Assembly: GCF_019977735.1 (NCBI RefSeq)
Contig: NZ_AP025018.1
Location: 8,932,580 to 8,996,579 of the forward strand
Length of the DNA stretch: 64,000 bases
Direction of reading: 5' to 3'
From: Calothrix sp. PCC 7716
GTDB taxonomy: Bacteria; Cyanobacteriota; Cyanobacteriia; Cyanobacteriales; Nostocaceae
The position numbers were made by a program, and so were the translations under genes. Shown in pieces: positions 45,729-54,790 of this stretch; the stretch's first letter is position 1, and every line of letters starts with the position of its first letter. The notes under the pieces are model-generated. The model searched no databases, had not been told where the DNA came from, and worked only from the letters and a program-made list of their open reading frames with translations.

Positions 45729-46202
45729 ATGTATTTCTGGGAAGAAGATTCGATAGAGTATGAGTTATTCAAACAATACGAACGTCCACTGATAGCGTTG
45801 GGTGTAGATTTTAGTAACCAAGATGTTTGTGATGCGCTCGAAGGGTGTACATATGGTTTAGAGGATGCGTTTAGAAGGGCAATTGAGTATATATTATGGT
45901 TAAAGGAACATGATAGAGAAGTTTTTCCGAATGCAGTATTAATTAGTGCATTGCGGGGACAGTGGAAACCTTTGCATTGGCATTCTGAATATTTTGATAA
46001 ACCAGATGTACAGTCTATTGGGCAAAAATGGTGGAACGGCGCCGCTAAAATGTGGGGGTGGGATATACGTAACCAGCTTGTCTCAGATGTATGTTACGAG
46101 AACGGCAAGGAATTTATTTTATTTATGAACGGTAAGTCATTGCTTGTGGAAACAGCTTGGCGTTGGGGATGGGAACGTGTACGCGAGTTTGCTGAAACGT
46201 AA
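45729..46202 (+). CDS. Unknown acidic/aromatic protein divergent from tetR
   Basis: A 157-residue cytoplasmic protein without signal peptide or membrane helix. It is rich in Trp (WGWDIRNQLVSDV, ETAWRWGWERVREF) and acidic residues, and forms probable helices (DVCDALEGCTYGLEDAFRRAIEYILWLKEHD). I do not recognise the family. It is the only gene directly facing the TetR palindrome at 45651, so it may be the regulated target. The gene ends 5 bases before the convergent P450 stop. Confidence 0.6.
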   Translation: MYFWEEDSIEYELFKQYERPLIALGVDFSNQDVCDALEGCTYGLEDAFRRAIEYILWLKEHDREVFPNAVLISALRGQWKPLHWHSEYFDKPDVQSIGQKWWNGAAKMWGWDIRNQLVSDVCYENGKEFILFMNGKSLLVETAWRWGWERVREFAET

Positions 46203-46206
46203 TATA

Positions 46207-47547
46207 TTATCTGGGTGTAGCTTGCATTTGCATTTTAGGAGGGACTACTATTGTTAAACCTCGACGCGCTGGTTTGATAGGGCGCCGTATTAAAGATAAA
46301 ATTTGGTATTGGCTTAAGATGGTTCCTAGAATGATTTTCATTTCGTACATGGCAAATGCCATTCCAATACATTGACGGTTTCCACCACCAAAGGGTAGAT
46401 ATTCGTAAGGTGAAAATTGTCGCTCTAAAAAACGTTCTGGAATAAATTGCTTCGGGTTGGGATATACTTCTTCACGGTGATGCGTGAGGTAAATATTAGG
46501 GATAATTAAAGTCTTAGCAGGTAACTCATACCCCATAACATTTAAAGGAGATTTTACTACTCGACTTGTGCAAGTTGTCAAAACAGGATAAATTCTTAGC
46601 GTTTCTTGACAAACTGCTGTTAAATAAGGAAGTTTGGCAAGTTGTGATGGTTCAAAACTATTTTGACAAAGTTCTGTTTGTAATTTTTCCTGTACTTTTG
46701 GTAATTGGTCAATCCAAGATAATGCCCAAACCAAAGATGAAGCAGTAGTTTCGTGTCCGATTACGAGTAATGTCACCAATTCATCACGTAATTCTTCATC
46801 TGTCATTGCTTGACCGTTATCATAACGAGCAGTCATCATCAAGCTTAAAATATCTTTACGATTTTCGTCAAAGTTCTTGCGAGTTTCTTGAATATGACTA
46901 TAAATTAACTCATCCACCTTTTTAAGCAGATGCATAATTCTACCCCAAGGACTCCATACACCTAAATCTTTTTTCCAAAACTTAAATAATAAGGCGCCAG
47001 AAACTACAGGATAGCCGACTAACTCTAAAAGTGATATCAAGCAGTTACGCAGCTTTTCTAAATGTATACCTTCATCCAAACCAAACACAACTCGTAAAAT
47101 TATGCGTATAGTAATTTCCTGCATAGCATTACGAACATTAAAAGGTTTCGTATCTTGCCAGCGTTCAATAACGTGTTGGGTAATATCTTGAATAGTGGTG
47201 CCATATGCACGCATTCTATCGCCATGAAAAGGAGGCGCCAACAACTTGCGTTGATTACGATGAGGTATACCGTCTAATACAACAATCGAATGACTACCAA
47301 AAAGATACCTTAAAATTTCATTTTCGCTACCAGCATCTAACTTACTGGCATCAGCCGTAAAAATTTGTTCCAGTGCTTTCGGGTGACTAAAATATACAGT
47401 ATGATTACCACTTTTGTTTTTAATAGTAAAATTATCACCATAAACCTTTGCAAAATCTTCCAAATATTCCAAAGGCTGAAAAACTAGTTTCATCTGGCGT
47501 AACAAAGTCGGCATACTTGGACCATCAGGCAAATTTCTATCAAACAT
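46207..47547 (-). CDS. Cytochrome P450 (CYP110-like)
   Basis: A 446-residue cytosolic P450. The haem-thiolate motif FGGGNRQCIGMAFA gives Cys393; the I-helix oxygen-activation motif is VIGHETTASSL; ETLRIYP is the ExxR motif. The N-terminus (NLPDGPSMPTLLRQMKLVFQPLEYLEDF) resembles the CYP110 family common in heterocystous cyanobacteria, whose members hydroxylate fatty acids, alkanes or terpenes. Substrate and redox partner are not given by the window. The divergent 145-base space to purB holds its promoter. It is convergent with the 45729 gene. Confidence 0.93.
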   Translation of the reverse strand: MFDRNLPDGPSMPTLLRQMKLVFQPLEYLEDFAKVYGDNFTIKNKSGNHTVYFSHPKALEQIFTADASKLDAGSENEILRYLFGSHSIVVLDGIPHRNQRKLLAPPFHGDRMRAYGTTIQDITQHVIERWQDTKPFNVRNAMQEITIRIILRVVFGLDEGIHLEKLRNCLISLLELVGYPVVSGALLFKFWKKDLGVWSPWGRIMHLLKKVDELIYSHIQETRKNFDENRKDILSLMMTARYDNGQAMTDEELRDELVTLLVIGHETTASSLVWALSWIDQLPKVQEKLQTELCQNSFEPSQLAKLPYLTAVCQETLRIYPVLTTCTSRVVKSPLNVMGYELPAKTLIIPNIYLTHHREEVYPNPKQFIPERFLERQFSPYEYLPFGGGNRQCIGMAFAMYEMKIILGTILSQYQILSLIRRPIKPARRGLTIVVPPKMQMQATPR

Positions 47548-47692
47548 ACACCAATTGATGAAGCGTTAATATAGTGCATTCATTATTGGTCGTAATGTTA
47601 GAAACTATTAACTAGAAAATCTGTACATTTTGAAACCAAATCTTTGTCTGTGTCTCTATGGTAAAATATAACGTTGTAATCAATGGCGGACC

Positions 47693-48988
47693 GTGATCGA
47701 ACGTTATACCCTGCCCGAAATGGGCGCCCTTTGGACTGATGCCTACAAGTTTCAAACTTGGCTACAGGTAGAAATTGCCGTTTGTGAAGCACAAGCTCAG
47801 TTGGGTTATATCCCGCGTGAGGCAGTTGCCGAAATTAAAGCCAAAGCGAATTTTGACCCCGAACGCATCCTCGAAATTGAAGCAGAAGTCCGCCACGATG
47901 TGATTGCTTTTTTAACCAATGTTAACGAATATGTTGGTGATGCTGGACGCTACATCCACCTCGGCATGACAAGTTCCGATGTACTGGACACAGCATTAGC
48001 AGTACAAATGGTGGCGAGTTTAGATTTAATATTACGGCGCCTAGAAGATTTAATCGAAGCAATTCGTAAACGCGCGGGCGAACACCGTTATACAGTAATG
48101 ATAGGACGTTCGCATGGAATCCACGCCGAACCAATGACATTTGGTTTCAAACTAGCGGGATGGTTAGCAGAAGCATTACGTAACCAAGAGCGTTTACAAA
48201 GCGTCCGCAAAAATATCGCCGTTGGTAAAATTTCTGGTGCCGTTGGTACGTATGCGAATATAGAACCGCGTGTAGAAGCATTAGCATGTGAGTCATTGGG
48301 ACTTCGAGCAGATGCAGCATCAACACAAGTAGTATCGCGAGATATACATGCTGAGTACGTACAGCAACTAGCATTACTAGCAGCATCTATTGAAAGGTTT
48401 GCTGTAGAAATTCGTAACCTGCAAAAAACCGATGTCCTCGAAGTCGAAGAATATTTTTCTAAAGGGCAAAAAGGTTCTTCAGCAATGCCACATAAACGTA
48501 ACCCTATTCGTTCAGAACGTTTAACAGGAATGGCACGAATGGTTCGTAGTTACGCAGTAGCAGCAGTAGAAAACGTTGCACTTTGGCATGAACGCGACAT
48601 ATCCCACAGTTCAGTAGAACGAGTTATGTTACCAGATGCGTGTATAATAACACATTTTATGCTTGTAGAAATGACCGAGTTAGTAAACAACTTACTCGTG
48701 TATCCCGAAAACATGGCCAGAAACATGAATTGTTACGGGGGTGTTGTATTTAGTCAAAGAGTCATGCTCACATTAGTAGAAAAAGGAGTACGACGCGAAG
48801 AAGCATATAAAATAGTGCAAGAAAATGCCCATACCGCATGGAATAAACTTGATGGTAACTTCCGTGATTTAATTACTCAAGACGCGCGGGTAAAAGAAAA
48901 ACTATCATCCGAAGAAATTGAAGCTTGCTTTAACCCACAGCATCACCTTCAACATCTAGATGAGGTATATCAAAGACTAGGAATTTAA
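47693..48988 (+). CDS. purB: Adenylosuccinate lyase
   Basis: A 431-residue purine enzyme that cleaves SAICAR to AICAR and adenylosuccinate to AMP, releasing fumarate. The fumarase/aspartase superfamily signature is intact (KGSSAMPHKRNPIRSERLTGMARM), along with LGMTSSDVLDTALAVQM and IGRSHGIHAEPMTFGFK. Length is standard. Translation starts at GTG 47693 (IERYTLPEMGALWTD follows), since nothing in frame upstream is possible before a stop. Housekeeping gene; divergent from the P450. Confidence 0.97.
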   Translation: MIERYTLPEMGALWTDAYKFQTWLQVEIAVCEAQAQLGYIPREAVAEIKAKANFDPERILEIEAEVRHDVIAFLTNVNEYVGDAGRYIHLGMTSSDVLDTALAVQMVASLDLILRRLEDLIEAIRKRAGEHRYTVMIGRSHGIHAEPMTFGFKLAGWLAEALRNQERLQSVRKNIAVGKISGAVGTYANIEPRVEALACESLGLRADAASTQVVSRDIHAEYVQQLALLAASIERFAVEIRNLQKTDVLEVEEYFSKGQKGSSAMPHKRNPIRSERLTGMARMVRSYAVAAVENVALWHERDISHSSVERVMLPDACIITHFMLVEMTELVNNLLVYPENMARNMNCYGGVVFSQRVMLTLVEKGVRREEAYKIVQENAHTAWNKLDGNFRDLITQDARVKEKLSSEEIEACFNPQHHLQHLDEVYQRLGI

Positions 48989-49019
48989 AGATGTTTGACA
49001 AATCAGATAAAGTTTAAAC

Positions 49020-49087
49020 TGTTATTCTGAGCAAACTGTCATTCTGAGCCAATGTACACTGTCATTCTGAGCGCAGCGAAGAATCTC
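49020..49087. repeat. GTCATTCTGAGC tandem intergenic repeat
   Basis: Three copies of (T)GT(C/T)ATTCTGAGC within 70 bases, the last extended to GCGCAGCGAAGAATCTC. The run butts directly onto the truncated gene at 49098. Confidence 0.75.
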
Positions 49088-49097
49088 TTTAGCTTTC

Positions 49098-49334
49098 AAC
49101 ACTTTTAGATGCTTCACACCGATTGGCCCACATCCAAAGTCAATGTATCAAGTTGCCTTTGGATGTGAACAGTTTGCTCAAGTTGTTCCTTGGTTAATGT
49201 TAAACCGAGAAAATTTAGATATACTTGTTCATCCAAGCACAGGTGATGATGTCGCAGACCACACGAAACATGCTTTGTGGTTAGGTAATAAGTTAGAGTT
49301 AAATGTCGGGTTTCTTCGACGAATTAGTTCATAA
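49098..49334 (+). pseudogene. Truncated DOPA-4,5-dioxygenase-family gene
   Basis: The frame gives FTPIGPHPKSMYQVAFGCEQ and then PWLMLNRENLDILVHPSTGD with DHTKHALWLGNKLELNVGFL, the C-terminal half of the DOPA 4,5-dioxygenase-like family. An ATG at 49143 exists, but the preceding Pro-rich residues already match the family, so the true N-terminal half (with the other metal His) is lost. The break coincides with the GTCATTCTGAGC repeat run. It overlaps the convergent hydrolase gene by 6 bases. A remnant; an active short form is unlikely. Confidence 0.7.
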
Positions 49335-50153
49335 CCCATTTTGTTTAAACCATTTTTGCAGCTGTTTCCAACCATCTGAAGCTTCTTTCTCACGGTATGA
49401 TGGACGATAATCAGCAAAAAAGGCGTGTGGTGCATTAGGGTAGACAATTATTTTAGATTTAGTATTGCTCAACTGCGCGCGCATTTGCTCGACTGTGTTT
49501 AATGGAATACCCGTATCTTTACCACCATATAATCCTAAAACTGGGACGGTTAATGTAGATGCTATATCAAGGGGATGTTGTGGTGTAATTTCTGTTTTGT
49601 CTCCTACCAGGCGCCCATACCAAGCAACTCCAGCTTTAACTTTCGGATTATGTGCAGCATATAACCATGTTATTCTACCACCCCAACAAAAACCTGTAAT
49701 TCCTAATTTTGAAGCATTTCCCTTAGAAGATTTTACAGCCCAATTAACAGTAGCATCCAGGTCAGATAGTACCTGAGTATCTGGAACTTTAGCAACTATT
49801 GGACGAATTTCTTCGATACTGCTCAACTTGGATACATCACCTTGACGTATAAATAGTTCTGGAGCTATGGCAAGATATCCTAATTTTGCAAAGCGACGGG
49901 TTACATCTTGAATATGTTCGTGAACACCAAATATTTCTTGAATTACTAAAACTATAGGAAAATTTGTACCTCTATTTGGTTGCGCGCGGTAAGCTGGTAT
50001 TTCTCCATCTGCAACAGGAATTTTTACGGCGCCTGCTATTAGTCCTTTTGTATTGGTTTTAATAACTTTGGCTGAAATAGGTTGCACTGCGAGCGCAAAA
50101 CCTGTAGCGAGGGTAGCTGTTGCAATAAATTCCCTGCGTGTGATTTCTGGCAT
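49329..50153 (-). CDS. Dienelactone-hydrolase-family protein, exported by Tat
   Basis: A 274-residue alpha/beta hydrolase. The N-terminus carries a twin-arginine signal ([21 protein letters not shown]). The catalytic triad of the family is visible: Cys156 in GFCWGGR, Asp in [10 protein letters not shown] and His in NAPHAFF. A Cys nucleophile marks dienelactone hydrolases/carboxymethylenebutenolidases. The substrate is not known; in cyanobacteria these are often generic hydrolases of the periplasm. The start ATG at 50153 fits the signal. Confidence 0.9.
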   Translation of the reverse strand: MPEITRREFIATATLATGFALAVQPISAKVIKTNTKGLIAGAVKIPVADGEIPAYRAQPNRGTNFPIVLVIQEIFGVHEHIQDVTRRFAKLGYLAIAPELFIRQGDVSKLSSIEEIRPIVAKVPDTQVLSDLDATVNWAVKSSKGNASKLGITGFCWGGRITWLYAAHNPKVKAGVAWYGRLVGDKTEITPQHPLDIASTLTVPVLGLYGGKDTGIPLNTVEQMRAQLSNTKSKIIVYPNAPHAFFADYRPSYREKEASDGWKQLQKWFKQNGL

Positions 50154-50196
50154 GATGTTTAGTATCTAAATATATAAGTTACTCAATAATATATCG

Positions 50197-51207
50197 ATGA
50201 ATAGTAAATGTGGATTAACGTTAGGTAAATATGCTCCTCTTCACAAAGGACATCAGTTCGTTATTGAGACTGCCATTTTGGAAACAGACAAGGTAGTTGT
50301 AATGATTTATGATTCTCCTGAAGTGACTAATATTCCTCTTGCTGTTCGTGCTAATTGGTTACGTTCTATTTATCCTAGTGTTGAGGTGATTGAAGCTTGG
50401 AATGGGCCAAGTCAAACTGGACTCACTCCTGAAATTAAGAAAATGCACGAAGATTATATTATCAAGCAGTTAGCAGGGCGGAAAATTACACATTTTTATA
50501 GTAGCGAATTTTACGGTGAGCATGTTAGTGAAGCGCTTGGTGCTATAAATAGACTTGTAGATTGTGAGCGTAATACTTTACCTATTTCGGCTACTCAAAT
50601 CAGGGAAAATGCTTATGCTTGTCATTCTTATTTACATCCGTTAGTATACCGTGATTTGATTACTAATGTTGTTTTTCTTGGCGCCCCTTCAACTGGTAAA
50701 ACAACGATTGCCTCACGGTTAGCTCAAGAATATAATACTCTATGGATGCCGGAGTATGGGCGTGAGTATTGGGAAGAGCATCAAGTTAATAGAAGACTTT
50801 CGTTGATGCAATTGATGGAGATTGCACAAGGTCATTTAGAACGAGAAGAAGCTTTATTGCGTCGAGCGAATCAATTTTTATTTACGGATACAAATGCACT
50901 AACTACTTATCATTTTTCGTTGTATTACCATAATGCAGTGGCGCCGGAGTTGGTGCAGCTTGCGATTGAATCGGCATCACGTTATGATTTGGTGTTTGTT
51001 TGTTCGGATGATATTCCGTATGATGATACCTATGACCGTTCGGGAGAGGTAAACCGCAGAATATTTCAAAAACAAATTGAGGGTGAGTTGATTGTTAGGA
51101 AGATTCCATTTTTTCGTTTATGTGGAAATCTTGATGAGCGCGTTCAGTTTGTTAAAAATGTGTTGGGTCAATATCGGAAGTATAGTAATATAGTTGATTA
51201 TATATAA
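50197..51207 (+). CDS. nadR: NadR-like NMN adenylyltransferase / ribosylnicotinamide kinase
   Basis: A 336-residue two-domain enzyme of NAD salvage. Residues ~1-150 are the nucleotidyltransferase (TLGKYAPLHKGHQFVIETAI: GKxxPxHxGH; SATQIREN near the end), residues ~160-330 a P-loop kinase (FLGAPSTGKTTIASRLAQEY). The first joins ATP to NMN, the second phosphorylates nicotinamide riboside. The N-terminal DNA-binding domain of E. coli NadR is missing, so this is the enzymatic form only. It is followed directly by PnuC (12 bases), which imports the substrate. Confidence 0.92.
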   Translation: MNSKCGLTLGKYAPLHKGHQFVIETAILETDKVVVMIYDSPEVTNIPLAVRANWLRSIYPSVEVIEAWNGPSQTGLTPEIKKMHEDYIIKQLAGRKITHFYSSEFYGEHVSEALGAINRLVDCERNTLPISATQIRENAYACHSYLHPLVYRDLITNVVFLGAPSTGKTTIASRLAQEYNTLWMPEYGREYWEEHQVNRRLSLMQLMEIAQGHLEREEALLRRANQFLFTDTNALTTYHFSLYYHNAVAPELVQLAIESASRYDLVFVCSDDIPYDDTYDRSGEVNRRIFQKQIEGELIVRKIPFFRLCGNLDERVQFVKNVLGQYRKYSNIVDYI

Positions 51208-51219
51208 ATGTTAGATTAA

Positions 51220-51873
51220 ATGCTAGATTTTTGGAGTATTAATAATATTGCCTTTGAGGTGATTGGGTATCCAATGAGCTATATTGAGTTTATTGGAACA
51301 ATTTTATATTTGTGGGCAACTTGGCTTGTTGCTAAACAAAAGATGCTGAATTGGTCTGTTGGTATTGTCAGTTCGGTGTTGTATATGGTGCTTTTTTTTC
51401 AAATCCGCTTGTATTCGGATATGTTGGAGCAGTTGTATTTTATTATTGTTAGTTTGTATGGGTGGTGGCGTTGGAGTACGCCTTTGAAGGATACTGGTAA
51501 AGTTTTGAGGATTAAATATAGTGAGCGACGTAGAATTATTTTGGTTGCTGCGATAACTGTGGGGGTTGCGTTTGCTTTGGGTGGTTTGATGAGTCGAGTG
51601 CATTTGTTGGTTCCTGTTTTGTTTCCGGAGAAAGCTTCTTTTCCTTTTTTGGATGCGCTTACTACTATTATGAGTTTTACGGCTATGTGGTTAATGGCGC
51701 TTAAAAGGTTGGAAAGCTGGTTTTATTGGATTGTTGTGGATGGTGTTGGGGTTTGGCTTTATTATGTTAAGGGGGTTAAGTTTGTTGCGTTGTTATATGT
51801 GATTTTGTTGTTTTTGGCTGTGTATGGTTTTAGGTGTTGGTTGAGGGGGGGAGGGTATGAGGGGAAGCACTGA
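51220..51873 (+). CDS. pnuC: PnuC-type nicotinamide riboside transporter
   Basis: A 217-residue membrane protein with about seven helices. Typical features: a WATWLVAKQKMLNWSVGIVSSVLYMVLFFQ start, a cytosolic-side SLYGWWRWS, a later LDALTTIMSFTAMWLMALKRLESWFYWIVVDGVGVWLYY. PnuC lets nicotinamide riboside diffuse into the cell, where NadR traps it by phosphorylation. The gene is strongly G/T biased on the coding strand and contains no GGCGCC. The 12-base spacer from nadR is ATGTTAGATTAA, a mini-frame that duplicates the start of this gene. Confidence 0.93.
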   Translation: MLDFWSINNIAFEVIGYPMSYIEFIGTILYLWATWLVAKQKMLNWSVGIVSSVLYMVLFFQIRLYSDMLEQLYFIIVSLYGWWRWSTPLKDTGKVLRIKYSERRRIILVAAITVGVAFALGGLMSRVHLLVPVLFPEKASFPFLDALTTIMSFTAMWLMALKRLESWFYWIVVDGVGVWLYYVKGVKFVALLYVILLFLAVYGFRCWLRGGGYEGKH

Positions 51874-51900
51874 AGTGCTTATTACGAGGGTGTTTGGGGT

Positions 51901-52458
51901 TCATCCTAGTTTCATGGGGACTACTGGCGCCCCTGGTGTTGTTCCTAGTACTAGTTGTAAGCCTTCGGGTAGTGCGTCTGGGTGGATGACTATGAAACCA
52001 AAGCGAGTGTAAAAGGGTATTAATTCTTTGAAACAAGATAAATAAATGGGTTCTCTTGCTTCTTCTATTAAATGCTCAATCATACATGATGCTAGTTTTT
52101 GGCGCCGATATTCTTTTTTCACGCAAAGATTAAATATTAATGAATATTTTTTAAAGACACGTAATTCGGCACAACCAACTACGGCACCATTATAATCGAT
52201 AACCCAAAAATCGGAATAATCTTTTAATCTAACTTCATATAACAAATATATAAAGATAAGAAGTGCAAATATAATCGCGTTGAACCATAAGAATACACAA
52301 CACAATAAAATTAGTGCCAGCGAGTAAAAATTGATGGGCAAAATGTTATTAGCTTCATTCCACGTCAGCAATAGTTTCTTAATTTTCCATTTGTCCCTCG
52401 AACGGGCATGTCTAATAAAAAAAGCAGGAGGCAGATAATAACGATTTTGCATCTTCAC
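51901..52458 (-). CDS. GNAT acetyltransferase with an inserted membrane segment
   Basis: A 185-residue GNAT-fold protein. The first ~30 residues are the usual N-terminal strand/helix (FFIRHARSRDKWKIKKLLLTW), then a hydrophobic run (LALILLCCVFLWFNAIIFALLIFIYLLY, residues ~46-74) long enough for one or two membrane helices, then the GNAT core with WVIDYNGAVVGCAELRVF and LCVKKEYRRQKLASCMIEHLIEEA (acetyl-CoA loop RRQKLA). The membrane insert between the first and second strand is unusual. Acceptor substrate unknown. The upstream region has one GGCGCC. Confidence 0.8.
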   Translation of the reverse strand: MKMQNRYYLPPAFFIRHARSRDKWKIKKLLLTWNEANNILPINFYSLALILLCCVFLWFNAIIFALLIFIYLLYEVRLKDYSDFWVIDYNGAVVGCAELRVFKKYSLIFNLCVKKEYRRQKLASCMIEHLIEEAREPIYLSCFKELIPFYTRFGFIVIHPDALPEGLQLVLGTTPGAPVVPMKLG

Positions 52459-52623
52459 GCAAAAATATAACAGTTATACAAATATAGCCCTTACAAGCAA
52501 GATTTGTTTGTATGGCGCCATATTGTTCTATAAATACCACCCAAAAGGGTACCAGCAATACCTTGTTAGTTGCAGGATACTACGAATATGTAAAAACCAA
52601 ACATCAATTACAAGGTATAAATT

Positions 52624-54081
52624 ATGGCAAGAGGACACGGATTTAGCGCTCGTAATGGAGAAAATCAACCTCTAGGAGAGTTCACTCAAACAGGTAAATT
52701 TGGCAGATTGTTCCCTCGACTTCCTGCTTTTACTCCTAGCGTGCAAAAGTTAACTGAATTGGGTGAAGCAATGATTGACCCAAATCCAGAATTACCAGAA
52801 GGCGATAATAATCAAGTTCCAGCAGGATATACTTACCTTGGTCAGTTTATAGACCATGACATCACTTTAGATACAAGCAGTTTACAAGAAATTTTAGTTG
52901 ACCCATTGGCTGTGAGAAACTTTCGCACTCCAATGCTAGACCTTGATAGTATATATGGCTCAGGACCTTTAGCACAGCCTTATCTTTATCGTTTAGATGA
53001 CCCTAGCTTATTTTTAATTGGCGAAACTTCACAAGCAGGAGGAGACCCTAGCATTCCACCTGGGTTCCCTAATGATTTACCGCGCGTAAAAAGCGGTTTA
53101 GCAATTCTTGGTGATTCGCGTAATGATGAGAATTTAATCGTTGCACAGCTTCACTTGGCTTTTTTGAAGTTCCATAATAAAGTTGTTGCAGGTTTGAGAG
53201 ATGGTAGTATCAAAGCACTTCATTCTATAGATAAACCAATTTTTGAGCAAGCAAGAGAGTTGGTTATTTGGCATTACCAGTGGATAGTACTCTTTGACTT
53301 CCTCGCGCACGTTATTGACAAAGACCAATTAGAGTCTGTGTTGAAAAACGGTAGAAGATTCTTTAAATTTAAAGAGCAACCTTTTATTCCTGTAGAATTT
53401 TCTGTGGCTGCTTTCCGTCTCGGACACAGTATGATACGCGCGGTATATGATTACAACCGAGTTTTTAGACCTGGTGGAGTAGTACCTGCAACACTAGATT
53501 TATTATTTACTTTTACCGCTAAGTCTAACCGAGACGGCGGCATAAATGTTCCAGTTCCTAGTGACTGGATTATTGACTGGCGAAGATTCTTTGATATTGA
53601 CTCGAATGTAGCAACTAATCCTAGTCGCAAATTAGACACATCTTTAGTTGACCCTCTCAAAGATATACCTAATATTCCAGTGCCTACTTCATTAAGTGTT
53701 AGAAATTTGTTACGCGGTCGTAGCATGGGTTTACCATCGGGTCAAAGTGTCGCTCGGTTCATGAGATTCAAACCTTTATCTCCTGCCGAAATCGCTCAAG
53801 GTAAAGATGGCGCCGTTGCAGCGAAGCACAATTTGCACCTAGAATCACCTTTATGGTATTACATTCTCAAAGAAGCACAAGTTCAAGGTAAAGGGTTACG
53901 TTTAGGTCAAGTTGGAAGTCGTATTTTGGCTGAGGTGTTTGTTGGATTGTTAGAAGCTGATAGTAGTTCGTTCATAGCACGTAACCCTGAATGGAAGCCA
54001 ACATTACCTGCTAAGGTGAATGGTACGTTTACAATGGCTGATATGCTTAATTTTATTGATGATGTAAATCCTATTGGGTAA
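52624..54081 (+). CDS. Animal-type haem peroxidase
   Basis: A 485-residue member of the animal haem peroxidase (cyclooxygenase/myeloperoxidase-like) superfamily. The distal His78 is in YTYLGQFIDHDIT and the proximal His268 in RLGHSMIRAVYDYNRVF; KFHNKVV (TFHNKV-like) and a downstream Arg are also present. It is short compared with eukaryotic forms, as usual in bacteria. No signal peptide is evident, which is often the case for this group. It could oxidise halides or lipids. Single gene with an AAGGTATAAATT leader and no strong ribosome binding site. Confidence 0.9.
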   Translation: MARGHGFSARNGENQPLGEFTQTGKFGRLFPRLPAFTPSVQKLTELGEAMIDPNPELPEGDNNQVPAGYTYLGQFIDHDITLDTSSLQEILVDPLAVRNFRTPMLDLDSIYGSGPLAQPYLYRLDDPSLFLIGETSQAGGDPSIPPGFPNDLPRVKSGLAILGDSRNDENLIVAQLHLAFLKFHNKVVAGLRDGSIKALHSIDKPIFEQARELVIWHYQWIVLFDFLAHVIDKDQLESVLKNGRRFFKFKEQPFIPVEFSVAAFRLGHSMIRAVYDYNRVFRPGGVVPATLDLLFTFTAKSNRDGGINVPVPSDWIIDWRRFFDIDSNVATNPSRKLDTSLVDPLKDIPNIPVPTSLSVRNLLRGRSMGLPSGQSVARFMRFKPLSPAEIAQGKDGAVAAKHNLHLESPLWYYILKEAQVQGKGLRLGQVGSRILAEVFVGLLEADSSSFIARNPEWKPTLPAKVNGTFTMADMLNFIDDVNPIG

Positions 54082-54108
54082 TTTTATCCCCTAGAAAAAA
54101 TTAAAAAT

Positions 54109-54170
54109 GTAGGGTGCGTAACGCCATAACAATATTTGAACGAAGCAATAATTTTGTAGCGTTACGCACC
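54109..54170. repeat. GTAGGGTGCGTAACGC inverted repeat
   Basis: GGTGCGTAACGC pairs with GCGTTACGCACC around a 34-base loop, in the 324-base gap (54082-54405) after the peroxidase gene. It is a common cyanobacterial intergenic repeat and may be a terminator. The rest of the gap shows nothing else. Confidence 0.6.
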
Positions 54171-54405
54171 ATAAATATTCTAAAGTAATTGCCACAGCAT
54201 TAGATAAAAGTCTGCAGTTACAAAACTCAAAATAAAATATTCGTTAAGAGTAACTGTTCAGGAGACACCAGTTAATATCATTTGTAAAATTTTGTAAGTA
54301 TAAAACCACCAATTAAATATTGAATGTAAAAATTTTTATGTTCGAGAGTAACAGAAAACTCTACGAGCCCAAAGCACGTGTGTAATTTTATTCCAATAGA
54401 ACATT

Positions 54406-54726
54406 ATGACTACACAAGGAAAACTGGAAGTCACTCTCAAAATTAATGAATTTCCAGCCACAGTTAAAACAGTGGAGAATAACTGGAAATCCTTTGATAT
54501 CGACTGTGATGGTCGAGTTGTCACCGTTACTGTAAAGCCAAAAGTTTTTAAAAAGTTAGAAGATGCTCAAGCAAACTATCCAATGTGGGTAGCTGCAATT
54601 GCTGGTAAAATGGGTGATAATACTGAATCTGGATTCATATTAAGTGAGCCTAATATACAAGTATTTGAGAAATTATCTCGTCCAAAACAACCAGAAGCTA
54701 CAGAGGATAAGGTTTCTACGTCGTAG
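54406..54726 (+). CDS. Small conserved cyanobacterial protein (annotated elsewhere as FinO-like), function unknown
   Basis: A 106-residue protein: a beta-rich start (KLEVTLKINEFPATVKTVENNW), then DIDCDGRVVTVTVKPKVFKKLEDAQANYPMWVAAIAGKMG and NIQVFEKLSRPKQPEATEDK. I recall the first block from cyanobacterial proteins called fertility-inhibition FinO-like; the ProQ/FinO RNA-binding domain itself is not seen, so the name may be misleading. It ends 50 bases before the end of the converging transposon-borne DnaB gene. Function unknown. Confidence 0.55.
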   Translation: MTTQGKLEVTLKINEFPATVKTVENNWKSFDIDCDGRVVTVTVKPKVFKKLEDAQANYPMWVAAIAGKMGDNTESGFILSEPNIQVFEKLSRPKQPEATEDKVSTS

Positions 54727-54754
54727 ATGCTTTCTACAGCGTTTTCTATTACCG

Positions 54755-54790
54755 GGTGCGCTGCCTTTAGCTAAAGTTAACAGCGCAGCC
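54755..54790. terminator. Hairpin at the boundary of the transposon-borne operon
   Basis: GGTGCGCTG against CAGCGCAGCC (one bulge), loop 17 bases. It overlaps the stop of the DnaB-like gene and lies after the converging small gene. It could terminate either gene or mark an element end. Confidence 0.4.
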
